Below are positions 1-10,702 of a DNA stretch of 42,781 bases, in pieces (position 1 is the stretch's first letter; each line of letters starts with the position of its first letter). A program made the translations under genes and the position numbers. The notes beneath the pieces are model-generated. The model had not been told where the DNA came from. It saw nothing but the letters and a program-made list of their open reading frames with translations, and ran no database searches. The DNA is from Chara braunii (taxonomy: Eukaryota > Streptophyta > Charophyceae > Charales > Characeae): NCBI GenBank assembly GCA_003427395.1, contig BFEA01000095.1:2582165-2624945 (forward strand), in the 5' to 3' direction.

Positions 1-288
1 CCACCTCCCTTTTTATTTATCTTTTCTCTTTTCCAAAAATTCAAAATCTCGTCTTTCCCACCCTCTTTTATGATTTTCTGATTCATTTCATTTATTTTTC
101 TATTTATTCTGGAAATTCGATTTTATCTACGACAACCCTGAATTTGACTAGTTGTTAGTTTTCTCATCCTCTTCCCCATTCCCTTTTCTAATTTTCTGAT
201 TTATTTTATTTATTTTTATTTATTCTGAAAATTTGAATCTCTTGGCGGCAACCCTCAATCTAATTAGGTGTTAACCTTTCTTGCTTTC

Positions 289-332
289 GGCACACGTTTT
301 GACCCCGTGGGGGTAACGAAGTGCTGGCGAAA
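289..332 (+). repeat. Leader repeat, copy 1
   Basis: Contains GACCCCGTGGGGGTAACGAA followed by GTGCTGG. It is the first of three copies of one short motif in the T-rich leader. GACCCC/GGGG gives each copy a small self-complementary core. Confidence 0.6.
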
Positions 333-362
333 GTTTCTGATTTTCTCTTACTTAGTCTTTTA

Positions 363-404
363 GGCACACTTCGACCCCATGGGGGTAACGAAATGCTGCC
401 AAAA
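363..404 (+). repeat. Leader repeat, copy 2
   Basis: Contains GACCCCATGGGGGTAACGAA followed by ATGCTGCC. It differs from copy 1 at a few bases, and starts 74 bp after it. Confidence 0.6.
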
Positions 405-552
405 TTTTTGAAAAATCAGATACCCCATTTCTCTCCACCTTCTCACACACTTATTTACTTATTTATTTATTATTTATTTTTTTTTTTTTGAAATTTCTTT
501 TTATTATTTGCGGCATCTCTAGTGTGCTCACCTTGGTCTCTCCTTTTCCCTT

Positions 553-600
553 GGCGCATTCTTGACCCCGTGGGGGGTAGGGAAATGCTGCCGAAAATTT
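553..600 (+). repeat. Leader repeat, copy 3
   Basis: Contains GACCCCGTGGGGGGTAGGGA followed by AATGCTGCC, the third diverged copy, starting 190 bp after copy 2. Confidence 0.6.
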
Positions 601-1032
601 CAAAAAAAATAAATATTGTTTTTTTTTCCCTTTTCCATCCTTTTACTTATTTTTTTAATTATTTCTATTATTTATTTATTTCCTTGATTATTTTTATTTT
701 CTCTCGAAATCTCGTTGTTTATTTATTTTTCTCCCGCTTTCTCCCCCTATGCTTGCTCTTTTACTTTTTTGATTAGGTCACCGGTACCCTACCCTAACCA
801 CTTAAACCTCGGTTAGGGTTTTCTGAGGGTTTTGTAGGGTTTAGGGTTCTTCAACCCCCCCCCCCTACTTCCCCATCCTCTTCGGGCACCCTGGACCCGA
901 ATCACCCCTCCCCCTTTGACGGCGCCCGCGCTAGCCTTGCTAGCGCCGTTCGCCGCTTTTTACCGCGGACTTCCCCCTACGCCCTCCGCTCACGCAGACC
1001 TCTTCTGGCCCCCTCCGGTCCGTCATCTCCCC

Positions 1033-3005
1033 ATGGTTGACGGTGTGTCACACGCCGCCGACACGACGATGACCACGGCATCGGGCTCCACACCCGTGTC
1101 GGTGGACCAGGATCATCAGCCCCAGGGGGATCTGTTCACCCTCCTCACCTCCTTGCCGGCGCCCATCCAGGCGCAACTCGCGACCCTCGCGCCCTTACAG
1201 GCGCAGGTGGCGACCCTTGCCGCCGGCGTGCGGCATCTCTAGGACGCTGGCCGACAGGGTGGCCACGGTGGAGCTTCCTCCTCCGCTGCCCCCGACCCGG
1301 TCATCTTGGTGACCGTCCACGCACCTAGCACAACGACCACCACGAGTCAGGCCCTCCCTCAGTCCACGGGCGCACCCGCCCAGATTCCGGTCACGAAGGT
1401 CATGGGACCACAACCCGCTACCATGGTTTTTGCTTTTCCGGGTGCCCCACTTCTCCCCCCTCTTCGCACGACCACAGCGCCATCTGGCTCTCCCCCTTGT
1501 GGGATGCCTCGCGTCGCTCGTGCGTCTCCCCCTGCCACACCTCGCTCGACCTACGTTCGAAGTCTCGAGGACGAGATCGCCCGGCTCCGGACCAACCTCG
1601 CCCTCTCACGCCTTCAGCCACCCCCACCCTCACAGATGGCCGCGCCTTCCGGTGCACCCCCTTCTTCCTCTATTCTTCCTTCCATGCAGGCTCGCTTCCC
1701 TCGCCCTGCACCCTACCAATCTCCATCCTACCTCCTCCCCATCCCCTCGGTCGCCGCGACCTCTTCTACCGCAGCTTCCGTGCAGCCTGCCACTGCTTCC
1801 TCCACCGCTCCACCATGCGGCCCGGGCGTACAGTCAGCTGCGCCTCCTCCTCCTCCAGAACCTGCGCCGACTTATTCCGCCGTTCCCCTCGTCGCCAAAA
1901 CGGTGGCACACCACTCATCTGCTTGTCGGACATTCCCTTGTATGACGGTACAGGCATACGCGTGTCTAGGTGGCTGCAGGCTGCCACCCGCACGCTCCAG
2001 CTCATAGGCGCCACACCCGACACATGGGTGAGTCACCTCTCCACGCGCCTGCGTGGTGCTCCTGTCGACGCCTGGGAGGATTTATATGCTTACTCCCTCC
2101 GTGAGGGTCGGACTCCGACCTTCATGGATTTCCAGGCGTTCCTCGAGGATCGCTTCGGAACCCGATATGACGTGACTGACGCCTTCGAGCGTGTCGTCAC
2201 TACACGCTGGTCCGGCTCTCGTGGCGCTGCCGCCCTGGATTGCCACATCTAGGTCTTTCAGGACGCCCGCCTCGTTTGTGACGTGGTGTTCCTTCCCGAG
2301 GCTGCACTTATCGATCGTTTCTTGGCCAGCCTCCCGCTCGAGTACCGCTCCGAGCTATGGCGGTACGAGTTCACATTGGCCCCACAGGCTTACGAGGCCG
2401 CCAGGGACCATCAGCGGATGCGAGCCCGTCTTCACCCCGCCTCCTCCTCCCAGCCCCAGCGCACGGGCTACGCGTCCTCCTCCTCTCACGACTTTTCCCA
2501 GCGTCGTTCCCCCTTCCGCGGTCGCCAACGCCGTTCCACGCAGCAGGGCCGCCACTTCTCGCGCCGCTTCAGCGCGCTAGAGTATGGTGAGCAGGACGCT
2601 GTTGCCACACTGTCACCTGAGAGTGACCACAGCGACGGCCTCGATCTCTGTGAGGCCGTCCACTATCACTTGGAGGACTCTACCCTCCCTGCAGCTGAGC
2701 GCCTTCAGCTCCCGCTCTCCGCCCTCTCTCGGGCACGTAGCCGCCCCGGTCACGCTGCCACGTCGCCCCCTGAGGTCCCTCAGGAGGACCTCCCTCAGGG
2801 TTTCGTCCCTCCTCGTGGTGTCCTTTCCCCTGAGGAGCGCGCGGCCATTCTGGGCCTGCGTGGGTGTTTGCGCTGCCGCTTGGACGGTCATACCTCCTCG
2901 CGGTGCCCTTACACTACCGCCCTCGACCGCCACCACGCTGACCTTCCTCGTCAGCGTCCTGCTCAGTCCCCACCCGGCGCCTCACGTCCCCGCGGCGCCT
3001 CCTAG
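1033..3005 (+). pseudogene. gag: Gag polyprotein remnant
   Basis: Gag is the structural protein that packages element RNA in cytoplasmic particles. I start at the ATG at 1033 (MVDGVSHAAD). The first part lies in frame 1 and includes an Ala/Leu/Gln-rich helical stretch and a short helix near 1560-1610. The core Gag domain then reads in another frame from about 1930 (WLQAATRTLQLIGATPDTW), continues past a TAG at 2250 and contains FLASLPLEYRSELW. A zinc knuckle C-x2-C-x4-H-x4-C lies at 2865-2906 (CLRC, then H and C), the usual nucleic-acid binding motif at the Gag C-terminus. The long Pro/Ser/Ala-rich linkers reflect a GC-rich composition unlike the leader. Broken by at least one frameshift and one or two stops. 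Confidence 0.82.
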
Positions 3006-3010
3006 CCACG

Positions 3011-4060
3011 GTGCAGTGTACACCTGCGCCCTCCTCAGTCGTGGGCTTCCCGACATCTCCGTCGTGGTTCGACCCTTTCACTACTGGGGTTGAGGTATCG
3101 CAGGACTCGACAGAGTGTACTCAGCCCTCTGTCGCAGTACCATTTGCGCCTCCGCAGACCACCGTCTCCCCTCCTTCCCCGCCGCGACTACCGACGCGTC
3201 GAGCCATTCGCTCAGCCCGTTGCAGCGAGCAGCTCGCTACTCGCGAGGACGTTGTGTCCTCTCTTCTGGACTTGAGAATGCTCCAGGCTCGCTAGGAGCG
3301 ACTCACCCTCCATGTCGCTGCACTGCGGTGCCTTCTCGCCATCCTCTCTGACCCTGATCGCACCCTCCCGATCATCCCAGTACGACTTGGGACCTCCACG
3401 AGGGTGTACTCCGCGCTGTGGGATTCCGGTTCTCAGGGCGACTTCATTCACCCACGCGTGGTGAAGGAAGCCCGCTTACCCACGACAGGGTCTCCAACTC
3501 CAATTTCCGTTACCCTAGGGGATGACAAGACCCTGCGCTTCTTCGATCAGACGGTCACCTACCTCCTTTTCTTCCTCACTCTCGAGCCGACTGATCATTC
3601 CCCGGCGTCTCGTCGCCACCGCTCCTCTCGACATTTCGATGTGATGGAGACAGGGTACGACTTCATTCTCGGCACTCCGAGGTCTCGTCCGTTCCGCAGC
3701 ACCGAGGCCGATTGGGCGACTAACACTCTCGTTCTCAAAACGAAGTGTGGACAGACGTATCTCGTACCTTTCATCGGTACCACTGCGACACCACGCCCCG
3801 ATCCTCCTCCCCCGGAGCCTTCTGTGCCCACACCATCTCCTTCCATCACTGTCACCTCGCCTCGGCAGTTCGCCCTCTTCATCTGACAGGACGACGTCAC
3901 CTTCTTTATGGTGGACGTGACGGATCTCTTACACTATGATCCACCCTGTTCCGACGCCGAGCTCATCCCTCTGGAGCCAGATTCTCCTTCGATCTCCGTG
4001 GCTCCCATCTCTACTTCCGTTCCTTCCGCCGTCCGTCGAGTCCACTCCGCCGTCGCGCGC
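3011..4060 (+). pseudogene. Aspartic protease region of Pol, remnant
   Basis: The protease of an LTR element cleaves the Gag-Pol precursor. Frame 2 carries SALWDSGSQGDFI with the catalytic Asp-Ser-Gly at 3422-3430, and a downstream hydrophobic stretch ending in DFILGTP, which matches the ILG motif of retropepsins. A TAG at 3293-3295 precedes it (AR-stop-ERLTLHVAALR) and a TGA at 3884-3886 follows it; the frame stays open beyond (DDVTFFMVDVTDLLHYDPP). Either CGA to TGA or TGG to TGA could explain the second stop. A shift to frame 0 occurs near 4.03-4.06 kb. Confidence 0.8.
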
Positions 4061-5660
4061 TGACGCTGACGCTGAGGAGCTCGCACGATATACGGCTAAC
4101 CTGGAGCCCGCAGTTCGTGACCTCATCCGAGAGTACTACAACGTTTTTCCATCGTCGTTCTCGTACGCCCGCATCCACCGATGCGTGACGTCAAGCCCTC
4201 CATTCAGCTTGTGCCCGAGTATCGTGTTCACCACCAGGCACCCTACAGACTCTCGATCCCCGAGGCCACCAAACTCAAGCGTCAGCTTGAGGAGCTCCTG
4301 AGACTGGGTTTCATTAAACCCAGCAACTCCCCGTGGGGTGCACCCGTCCTCTTTGCTCGCAAAGCGGATGAAACTCTTCGTCTCTGCATCGACTACCGCG
4401 GTCTCAACCGCTACACGGTTAAGAACAGCTACCCCATGCCTCGTTCCGATAAGTTGTTTGACCACCTAGCAGGCAACCGCTTCTTTACGAAGATTGATCT
4501 TCGTAGCGGTTACCATCAGATCCGCGTCGCTGCAGCCGACAAGCCGAAGACCGCGTTCCGATCGCGATTCGGCCACTACGAGTTCACGGTAATGCCATTC
4601 GGGCTCACCAACACACCCGCTACCTTCCAGAGGGCGATGAACGACATCTTCAAGGACATCCTGGAGCAGTACGTTCTCGTCTACCTCGACGATATCCTAG
4701 TCTATAGTCGTACCCTTGAGGAGCACCTCAGACACCTCCGCGACGTCCTTGTCCGCTTGCGCAGACATGACTTCTACGCCAAGCTGAGCAAGTGCCGCTT
4801 TGCCCAGCACAAAGTGGATTTCTCAGGACACTACGTGTCTGACCAGGGTCTCCACATGGACGACGCAAAAATCACTGCTATTGCGGAGTGGCCCGTCCTC
4901 ACATCCGCCAAGCAGCTTCGCAACTTCCTAGGCCTGACCAGCTATTATAGTAATTTCATCCGAGGATACGCTAGGTATTCCTACGTCCTTACCTCCACCC
5001 TTCTCCGGAAGAACCCACCCTGGGCTTGGACACCCCTCCACGAGGACGCCTTCCGCGCCCTCAAAAAGGCAGTGACATGCGCACCGGTTCTTCACCTACC
5101 CGATTTCAATCACCCTTTTATCCTTACCACTGATGCGTCAGACTTTGTTGTAGGAGCAGTGTTTTCTCAGGTCTTCCCCTCCTCTCCTGATTCCTCTCAT
5201 CCTCGTATCCCTCGCTTCCCACCACCTACCTCTACCACCGCTTCCCGACCGACGCCTACTCGTCCAACTACTGACGAGCCTTCTATTGACTATTCTCCTA
5301 CCATCGCCGAGGACGTCACTGTCGAGTCTCGCTCAGGTGATTGTCCGATAGCCTTCTACTCCTGTCAGCTCCTGCCCGCCGAGATAAACTACAGTGCTGA
5401 TGAACGTGAGGTTTTCGCAGTAGTTTATGCCGCTCGACACTGACGTCACTACCTGCACAGGGCACCGTTCACGGTGCGTACGGACAACTCTGTTGTCCAG
5501 TCTTTTCTGACAAAACCGAAGCTCACTCCTCGATAGGCTCGCTGGTGGCGCGACCTATCCGAGTTTAGTTTCACCACTCAGCACATCAAGGGTGAGACTA
5601 ATCGGGTCGCAGATGCCCTATCCCGACGCCCTGAACACGACCACGAGCACATCCAGCTCT
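4061..5660 (+). pseudogene. Reverse transcriptase and RNase H region of Pol
   Basis: This part of Pol copies element RNA into DNA and degrades the template. After a frame change near 4.16 kb the RT is open from about 4165: GFIKPSNSPWGAPV, LCIDYRGLNRYTVKN, KIDLRSGYHQI, VMPFGLTNTPATFQ and the catalytic YLDD at 4682-4693. The connection region has RNFLGLTSYYSNFI. RNase H begins at TTDASDFVVGAV; the second acidic site is in SADEREVFAVVYAARH. Between them lies an unusual insert of about 55 residues rich in Pro, Ser and Thr. Lesions are a TGA at 5441-5443 and a TAG at 5534-5536, the latter replacing the conserved Gln of the TPRQARW motif. After it the text continues WWRDLSEF and ends in ETNRVADALSRRP. 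Confidence 0.92.
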
Positions 5661-6842
5661 CTTTCATCTCGGTCACCACCGTCCACCACTCGGTGATCGA
5701 CGAGTTTCGCACTCAGTACCGCCACTGCCCCGACTATCGCGACATCCACGCGACCCTTCGGAGTGGCAAGACCATCCCGAACTACTCTCTCGGGGACAAC
5801 GGTCTTGTGTACTGGCACGGTTCACAAGGCACCAGAGAGCCCCATATTTGCGTTCCCTCCACTGGAGAGCTACGTGTCCGAGCAGTAGCAGAGTTCCATG
5901 ACCAGGCAGCCGCCGGTCATATGGGCTTCCACAAGATGTTGGCTTGTGTGAGCCGCCTGTACGTCTGGCCGAAGCGCAAGGACTTTGTGAAGGACTACGT
6001 CGCAGAGTGTCCCACCTGTCAGGAGGTGAACAGTGCGAACCACCTACCGTATGGTTTGCTCCAGCCTCTTCCTATCCCTGAGGGTCGTTGGCAGTCCATC
6101 TCGATGGACTTTATCGGTCCAATTCGACCTCCGACCCCCCGCGGTCCTGATGCTATCCTAGTCGTCGTCGACCGCTTCACGAAGTGTGCACGCTTTGTTT
6201 CGTGCCGCTATGCTATCAGTGCACGTGAGGTCGCCGACATCGTGTTTGACCGAGTCGTGCGTGACCACGACTTAACCTCTCAGCATCATATCTGACCGTG
6301 ACCCGCGCTTTACCAGCCGATTCTGGCGACGGCTCCACGAGGTATACGGCACTCAGCTCCGCTTCTCCTCGTCTTACCATCCTCAGACTGATGGTCAGAC
6401 CGAGATCACGAACAGGACTCTCGGAGATATTCTCCGAAAGATTATTCGTGACGACCAGCAGTGGGACCTCCATCTTGCCCACGCGGAGATAGCCTACAAC
6501 CACGCCGTCTCGCCAGCCACGGGGATGTCGCCTTACTATTGCGACCTCGACTATCATCCTCGTGTTCCCGCGGACTTCCTTCGACCGTCACAGATGCACC
6601 CCGACACGAGTTGTCCCGCGCTGGATGATTGGGTTGCACACATGACGTCGATCATAAAGACCGCACATGAGCACATAGCCACTTCCCAGACTCGCATGGG
6701 AGCACGTGCGAACCGATCGAGGATGGATCATCTATTCAAAGTCGGTGATGATGTGCTTATCGACGCCCGCCACTTACAACTCGAAGCGGATACGCTTCGC
6801 AAGTTTCGGCGTCGCTTCTTTGGTCCATACCGCATCCTCTAG
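5661..6842 (+). pseudogene. Integrase core, frameshifted
   Basis: Integrase inserts the cDNA into the host genome. The N-terminal zinc domain shows H-x-H spacing (FHDQAAAGHMGFHKM) and CPTC. The catalytic core gives DFIGPI with the first Asp near 6105. A one-base shift near 6270-6285 moves the frame from 2 to 0, after which ISDRDPRF supplies the second Asp (codon 6294-6296, overlapping the TGA of the old frame) and HPQTDGQTEITNRTL the Glu (6402-6404). AYNHAVSPATGMSPYY and GPYRIL complete the domain. The frame meets a TAG at 6840-6842. Confidence 0.9.
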
Positions 6843-7367
6843 GCCGTCGGTTCTGATACGGCTTCTAGCCTGGTCAGCCTCCGTGTAAAGCTGCCCGACT
6901 ACCTATGCCAGGCTCGTGTGCACGATGTCTACCACGTCTCATTACTGCGTCCTTACCGCAGACCGTCTGAGCGTTTCGCCGGACGACCATACGAGCGCCC
7001 TCCACCCATCATGGTGGACGGTCACGAGGAGTTCCTCGTTTCAGACATCATTGGTCGCCGAGTCACCGACGACAACCCTCCCCACGTCGAGTATCTCGTA
7101 CGTTGGAAGGGTTACCCTAATGAGGAGGCTACCTCGGAGCCCCTCGAGCACTTGCAGCACGCTCGCATGTTGGTGCGTGCCTATGACCGTGCTTGTCGTG
7201 CTGGGTTCACTGCTCCTCCTCAGCCCACTGACCCTCCTCCTTCTCCTCCGGCTAAGGAGACCACTGATGTCGAGCCTGCTCCATCTGAGGCAGACCTTCA
7301 GTTGCAGCCGGATGCTTCTGAGCGTCCGCAGCACATTCGTCGTCGTCCTGCTCGATACGACGATTGA
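6843..7367 (+). pseudogene. Integrase C-terminus with chromodomain
   Basis: It continues in the frame of the preceding integrase after the TAG at 6840. VHDVYHVSLLRPY is the standard integrase C-terminal motif. A chromodomain follows at about 7010-7190 (EEFLVSDIIGRR, VEYLVRWKGYPNEEAT, EPLEHLQ), which in chromoviruses tethers the integration complex to histone marks. The aromatic residue usually found in the T-W-E-P motif is Ser here (TCG where TGG is expected). A Pro/Ser/Thr-rich tail ends at a TGA at 7365-7367. Confidence 0.88.
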
Positions 7368-8700
7368 CTCTGACTTACCTTCCCACGTCTTTGACTTCTC
7401 AGTACTCCATCCACATCAGTTTTGCAACTTCAGCTCGTCGACGCTGCGACTCTTCCTCGACGGCATTCCAGACTTCTCATCGTGGACGTCATCGGCAGCT
7501 TCATGGACTTCATCACGATCAACTCATCCTACTTCAGACATCGCCACTCTCTTACCACTCTACCCTGTACAGTACCCTGCTTGTGTCGCATGATAGTCTC
7601 CCTTTAGCCGGGTTCCTCTGAGTTGGGCTCTCCCTTGGTATACGCATAGGCATCGGGACCGTAGCGTTGCCTTGGCTTCCCATCTTACGGATCTAGCTCC
7701 GACTTCCCTCACTTTAGGAGTCATTTGCATGATTCTCTCACCCATCGTCTTTCTACCCTTCGCTGGCCCTCACGCCCTAGTTAGGCAGCCCCGCATGCTT
7801 CATCTAGGTGCGCCCAGTATACCAGGCTCCCCTGTTCCTTTGCATGGTCGACCCTCCATTGCGGTCACCCCTTAGTCGAGCATTACCCGCCCTGATGGTC
7901 TACCTGTTAGGGTCATTGGTTCTGTTCTCTCTCAGTTCCCTACCCTCATTGAGCCTGATGACATGTGTCTCCCTGTTATCTTGTGTGGATGCCCTTAGGA
8001 GTTTTCGACCCCTAGGCTGCATTGGCCACCCTCAGAGACCATCCCACCCTTTGGTTTGCGACACACTTCTCATGTGACATATGGTTGTCTTGTTGATTGC
8101 TTTGTTGCTCTCAGACTGAGGCTACTGCCTCCGACATTTCTAGGATTTAGCTGTTTTGCTTTTGCTGTTCTTAGGACTTATACACTAGTCAGTTGTTACC
8201 AGACTGAGGCTAGTGCCTCCAACATTCTAGGATCTAGTTGTCACTACTTTCTGCTTTCCTAGGACATGTCTGCTAGTTAGTTGCTTTTGCTTTCCTAGGA
8301 CATGTATGCTAGTTAGTTGCTTCTGCTTTCACTTAGGCTGTTAGCTGTGACATTGCTGTTTTGTGACATTTTATATCCTAGGTTGCATCGCATGGACTCA
8401 GCAAGCTCCGCATCCTAGACTACTCAAGTTTTCTTTTCTTTGGTAGAGTTCCGCTTCTTGGCGGAAGCATGTTTGTATCTAGGCGATCCATCACAGGCCG
8501 AGGATCGTGTAGCGGACCTCGGGTTGGCCTGTGAGACCAGCCCCTTGGCCTGTTCTCACAGTCCTGTGTTGTATTCGGGGTAGGCCAGTCCAGGCCGGTA
8601 CCTCTGTCGGTACCAGCCAGTCTAGTCCAGTCCCGTCAGTCCGCTGGGGTATACCCCAGCCATTGTCTGTTTTCAGTCTCATTCTTTACTTGCACATTTT
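7368..8700 (+). other. 3' noncoding region of the retrotransposon, possible LTR
   Basis: No gene is supported. The segment is rich in CTAG-containing repeats. A unit CAGACTGAGGCTAGTGCCTCC (8112-8140 and 8200-8225, one base different) is followed by the unit CTTTCCTAGGACATGT (twice, about 8256-8330). GAGGC-TAGT-GCCTC is a short hairpin. TTCCGC (8449-8454) and GCGGAA (8461-8466) form another. It probably holds the 3' untranslated region and LTR remains, but no TG...CA boundaries or polypurine tract could be fixed. Confidence 0.4.
8643..8660. repeat. Perfect 18-bp palindrome
   Basis: GCTGGGGTATACCCCAGC reads the same on both strands. It lies near the presumed right end of the retrotransposon, beside two GGTACC palindromes. 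Confidence 0.85.
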
Positions 8701-8807
8701 GGAGTACGTGCGTTGGAATCTTGCGTGGGGAGCTGCGTTGTGCCATCTCGCTCCCCCCTTTCTTTCTCCATCTCCATCTCTGTCAGTAGCGGAGCACCAC
8801 ACCTGGT

Positions 8808-9159
8808 GGGTCCGCTACACTCTCGAACTCTGGAAATGGGGAGAACCGGTTCGAGAGGCCTTACTGCCGCACTGCGCTCTGGAAGGGGACACTGTCCACT
8901 ATGTCGGAAATGTGACGGAAAAGACCTGTGTTTTTCGAGAGTGCAGTGTGGCTGTGCAAGGGCCTTGCTCCACTACTCACCGAATGTGCAAAATGAGAAT
9001 GAATTTTCTCCTAGACCATGGAAAGATACACGGCCATATTTTTTGTCTTTTGTGCATGTGGTGAGTAGTGGACAGAGGCCTCCGTTCGAGAGTCTCTCGA
9101 ATCAACTCCGTCGCAGCACACTCTCGAAATTCAGGCCGCAATTGGAGGTGTGGCGGACC
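8808..9159. repeat. Foldback (MITE-like) element
   Basis: The ends are inverted: GGGTCCGCTACAC at 8808-8820 against GTGTGGCGGACC at 9148-9159. An inner pair of perfect 12-bp arms (CCACTACTCACC at 8970-8981, GGTGAGTAGTGG at 9060-9071) is flanked by further partial pairing that includes several TTCGAGAG/CTCTCGAA blocks. No protein is encoded. No target-site duplication was identified. The 9160-9600 stretch that follows has no gene. Confidence 0.5.
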
Positions 9160-9637
9160 ACTCTCTAAAGTGGCAACTTTGCAGGCGACCACAGTTGACG
9201 AGCACTCCTGAAAACCGAGTTCTGGCCACTCTCGAAAATTTTTCTGACACGGATTTTTGAGAGTTGGTGTGGCTATGCATTTGCTCTCCAAATGGGTGGT
9301 TTTGGGATAGGTGTGGCGAGATAGGTGTGGCAAGGCCCACACTCTCACACACACACACGGATAGATTTGCTCCACGGGAAAGAAAAAGACAATTCCAAAG
9401 AAATGTGTAGGCGGGAAAAATAAAAACAAAAAACAAATGCATTCTTCTTTTTTACAGAATATAAAAATGATTGAAAAGCTGTCGGACCGTTGAGGTAGCT
9501 CAACGCAATGGTGCAAGTGGGACATGGCCCCTGGTAATTCTTTACAAACAAACAAACAAACAAACAAATAAACAAGATGCAGAAATGCTGACCAGTCACG
9601 GTTCTCTGACCAGTACCGGGCAGTTCTGTTTGTGACG

Positions 9638-9671
<34 letters not shown>

Positions 9672-9672
9672 T

Positions 9673-9958
9673 GTCAAATAGAACTGCCCGGTAAACCGTA
9701 GGCATACGATATATATATATGTGTGAACCGACAGTCTGTAGAGTTTTCCATCTGGTGTGGGTGAGTGATAGTGTACTTTGATTTTGGTTAAGGTGGATTA
9801 TCACTTACAGTGTAATCAGTGAGGGGATTCTACAGACTGTTGAGGGTTCAGCCTCCTGACGAGTCGGTGAAACTCCGACGAAACAGTTTGTCACAGCCCC
9901 TCGTTTGTTGTCCTCTTCTCCCTCTCTGCCTACGGTTTATCGGGCAGTTCTATTTGAC
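9673..9958. repeat. Nested inverted-repeat element bordered by AT arrays
   Basis: Outer arms of 32 bp (9673-9704 and 9927-9958) are reverse complements with a single mismatch. Inner arms of 12 bp (ACAGTCTGTAGA at 9731-9742, TCTACAGACTGT at 9829-9840) are perfect. Each outer arm adjoins a (TA)n run, and part of the right arm (GGGCAGTTCTRTTTG) recurs in direct orientation at 9618-9632. This suggests a MITE that targets TA-rich DNA. Confidence 0.65.
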
Positions 9959-10091
9959 GATATATATATATATTTTTTCGGTAAAAGTCTATATTAGTGC
10001 AGCCAGGCAAGATATACGTACGTCATCCTCATACTGGAGCATGCAAAGCAGATGCTGTTTCATTCCGAAATAAAAAAACAACAACAACTGA

Positions 10092-10162
<71 letters not shown>
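10092..10162. repeat. (AAC)n microsatellite
   Basis: An uninterrupted run of more than 20 AAC units. The Asn or Thr/Gln homopolymers it would encode are not genes. Confidence 0.95.
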
Positions 10163-10271
10163 CACATCACCCACGTGTATGGCATATCAATCACTACACG
10201 ATGGATCCTGTCACAATTAGCGGCACCTGCTGGAAAACGGGTCCAGCGTCCCTTTGTACATGATTCAGACT

Positions 10272-10440
10272 GAACTTTACTGTGTCGCCCTGCCAGCATT
10301 GATTGCCCTTGTCACCAGGGGATTGACTGCGCAGGTGGTGATATGAAACAAGATGCACAGTAGTAGAACTTTACTGTGTCGACCTGCGAGCATTGATTGC
10401 CCTTAACATCAGGGGATTGACTGTGCAGGTGGTGGGATAA
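10272..10440. repeat. Tandem duplication, 94-bp period
   Basis: Starts GAACTTTACTGTGTCG at 10272 and again at 10366; the copies share CATTGATTGCCCTT and AGGGGATTGACTG with a few differences. Noncoding. Confidence 0.8.
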
Positions 10441-10702
10441 AAAAAGGAATGAAAATAGTAGGCATTTGGTCACAGCTGAGGACAGCCTCGCAGAACCACC
10501 ACCTCTGTGGTTCAGCGATTCCTCCTTTGTTTCTTCCTTCTTTTTTTTTTTTTTTTTTTTTTTCCCTTCCAAAATTCAAGACGTGAGTGATACAATCAGA
10601 CTATACGCCGGGGTTCTCACAACTATTCCCAAACGAACTTACTGGAAGCAAGGCAAGGTCTTTTACAACAGACCTCCAACCCTGTTGCTGCATTCCGGTA
10701 CG

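Larger units (their letters stand above)
1..1032 (+). other. T-rich repeat leader upstream of the Ty3/gypsy element
   Basis: No gene is supported here. The stretch is strongly T-rich and built of diverged repeats. A roughly 120-bp unit (ATTTTCTGATT, a T/A-rich run, then ACAACCCTGAAT or GCAACCCTCAAT) occurs near 70-165 and 190-280, and a separate motif occurs three times further on. Around 812-850 there is TTAGGGTTTT and TAGGGTTTAGGGTT, resembling the plant telo-box. I found no matching long terminal repeat between this stretch and 7.4-8.7 kb and no tRNA-Met-type primer binding site, so the 5' LTR may lie left of the window or be unrecognisable. Confidence 0.5.
1033..7367 (+). mobile_element. 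Decayed Ty3/gypsy retrotransposon with integrase chromodomain
   Basis: All the expected domains occur in the order Gag, protease, reverse transcriptase, RNase H, integrase, chromodomain. This order is diagnostic of Ty3/gypsy (Metaviridae) chromoviruses. The reading frame changes at least four to five times (near 1.86-1.93, 3.0, 4.03-4.06, 4.16 and 6.27 kb). It is also interrupted by in-frame stops near 1240, 2250, 3293, 3884, 5441, 5534 and 6840. The Gag/Pol frame change near 3.0 kb might be programmed; the others are decay. The copy cannot be autonomous. The span given is the recognisable coding part; the LTRs were not identified. Confidence 0.93.

Noticed and set aside
812-850. Interstitial telomere
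   Set aside because: Only two or three degenerate TTTAGGG-like units; more like a telo-box than a telomeric array.
1033-7367. TAG decoded as glutamine (alternative genetic code)
   Set aside because: Apparently genuine genes in the window end in TAG, and the affected ORFs also contain frameshifts and TGA stops, so decay is the simpler explanation.
8531-9064. A 177-codon plus-strand frame
   Set aside because: It overlaps the palindrome and the foldback element and has no protein-like motif.
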